Shown here: positions 63,400 to 64,000 of the stretch, piece by piece
Layout of the letters: every line of letters starts with the position of its first letter
Position numbering within the stretch: the first letter of the stretch is position 1
Source: Lithospermum erythrorhizon
Taxonomy: Eukaryota; Streptophyta; Magnoliopsida; Boraginales; Boraginaceae
NCBI GenBank assembly: GCA_019722365.1
Contig: JADFUC010000852.1
Span: forward strand, 1,922,001-1,986,000
Direction: 5' to 3'
Length of the DNA stretch: 64,000 nt
Notes under the pieces: model-generated
Seen by the model: the letters and a program-made list of their open reading frames with translations, nothing else
Database searches by the model: none
What the model was told of the DNA's origin: nothing
Made by a program: the position numbers and the translations under genes

Positions 63400-64000
63400 A
63401 ATTTAAACTCCTAAAAATTGGTTCTCTAACTAATCCTAATTGACAGATTCTTATACTAAGGCGTTATATAGGACATCAAGAATTATTGCTGATTGTGGCA
63501 GGAGAGACATTTTGTATTAGCATCCTGGTTAGTAATGCATTAACAAATATGAAAATTGACTTTTTTCAGATGTTACACAAACAAAAGTATAACCGATCAG
63601 TTTGAATGATACTGAATAGGGAAACTGGACCTGGTGTCTTTGATATAATATAAGACTATTCACACCAATAGACAATTCAAAAATTAATTATCTACTGCCA
63701 CATCAGACTATTCTTTTCCCACATCATTAAATATCTCCAACAACTTTTACATTCCACAACAATAAATATTTCATACAATAATTCAATCTTATAACTTCCC
63801 ATCATATCATATTTTATACTCACCATATGTCTTTTAGTTATTTTTTATTATCCAAATAAAATAAAATACACTCTGACTATGAATCTTTTAAAATAAAATA
63901 TTGGTGAAATTTTATTTTAATATTATATCAAATTGATAACTACAAAAGCTAAATAAACATTTTAAGTGTCACTAGTCTCCCTCTCTCTCCTACTTTGCAG
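63400..64000. other. Intron of the RWDD1-like gene
   Basis: No exon was found here on the minus strand, so this is probably intronic. Positions about 63650-63960 resemble a MITE with the phrase caccaatagacaattcaaaa and atctactgccacatcag, but its ends were not defined. Confidence 0.4.

Noticed and set aside
1..64000. CRISPR arrays, operons, bacterial-type operators or riboswitches
   Set aside because: The window is plant nuclear DNA; no regularly spaced direct repeats with unique spacers and no prokaryotic gene organisation are present.

Overview
The window is nuclear DNA of a flowering plant, most likely a eudicot. Supporting this are GT-AG spliceosomal introns, an intron-containing elongator tRNA-Met, plant-only families (AMT1 transporter, PUB-type U-box/ARM ligase, R2R3-MYB, plant MUN/DUF810 protein), AT-rich intergenic DNA and typical plant transposons. 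I cannot fix the species; an asterid is a guess only.

Layout: 1-3600 is AT-rich intergenic DNA with a polypurine tract and a dispersed repeat. A PUB4-like E3 ligase lies at 3628-6627 (minus), with a 5'-UTR exon ending at 7562. From 7.8 to 19.4 kb there is no gene, but there are a SINE with a 22-bp target duplication, a flank duplication, a GC-rich island and a degenerate ~76-bp repeat array. An R2R3-MYB gene (19478-20627, plus) and a folate/biopterin-transporter-family gene (22452-24838, minus) follow. The stretch 25-34.8 kb is repeat-rich (tandem arrays, foldbacks, MITEs). An intronless AMT1 ammonium transporter (35194-36708, plus) sits behind a promoter made of imperfect TATA-bearing repeats. 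Then come a frameshifted lectin-domain fragment, the tRNA-Met, and two divergent genes about 0.9 kb apart: a MUN/DUF810 gene (minus) whose first exon carries a frameshifting deletion, and ARPC2B (plus), reconstructed as ten exons and 369 residues. From 47.4 to 54.3 kb there are transposons, including an 871-bp hAT-like element with a perfect 8-bp target duplication and a 1.2-kb foldback element. A two-exon gene joining a coiled coil to a BED-type zinc finger lies at 54317-57574. A 5'-truncated LINE and the 3' part of an RWDD1-like gene (minus, running off the right edge) close the window.

The genes are individually ordinary and do not form a shared pathway; plant chromosomes are not organised in operons. 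The parts most worth a second look are the coiled-coil/BED gene, the broken N-terminus of the MUN gene, the irregular 3' end of the RWDD1-like gene, the repeat-built AMT1 promoter and the well-preserved transposon insertions. All exon boundaries were inferred by eye from splice consensus, reading phase and family knowledge, with no transcript or database support.
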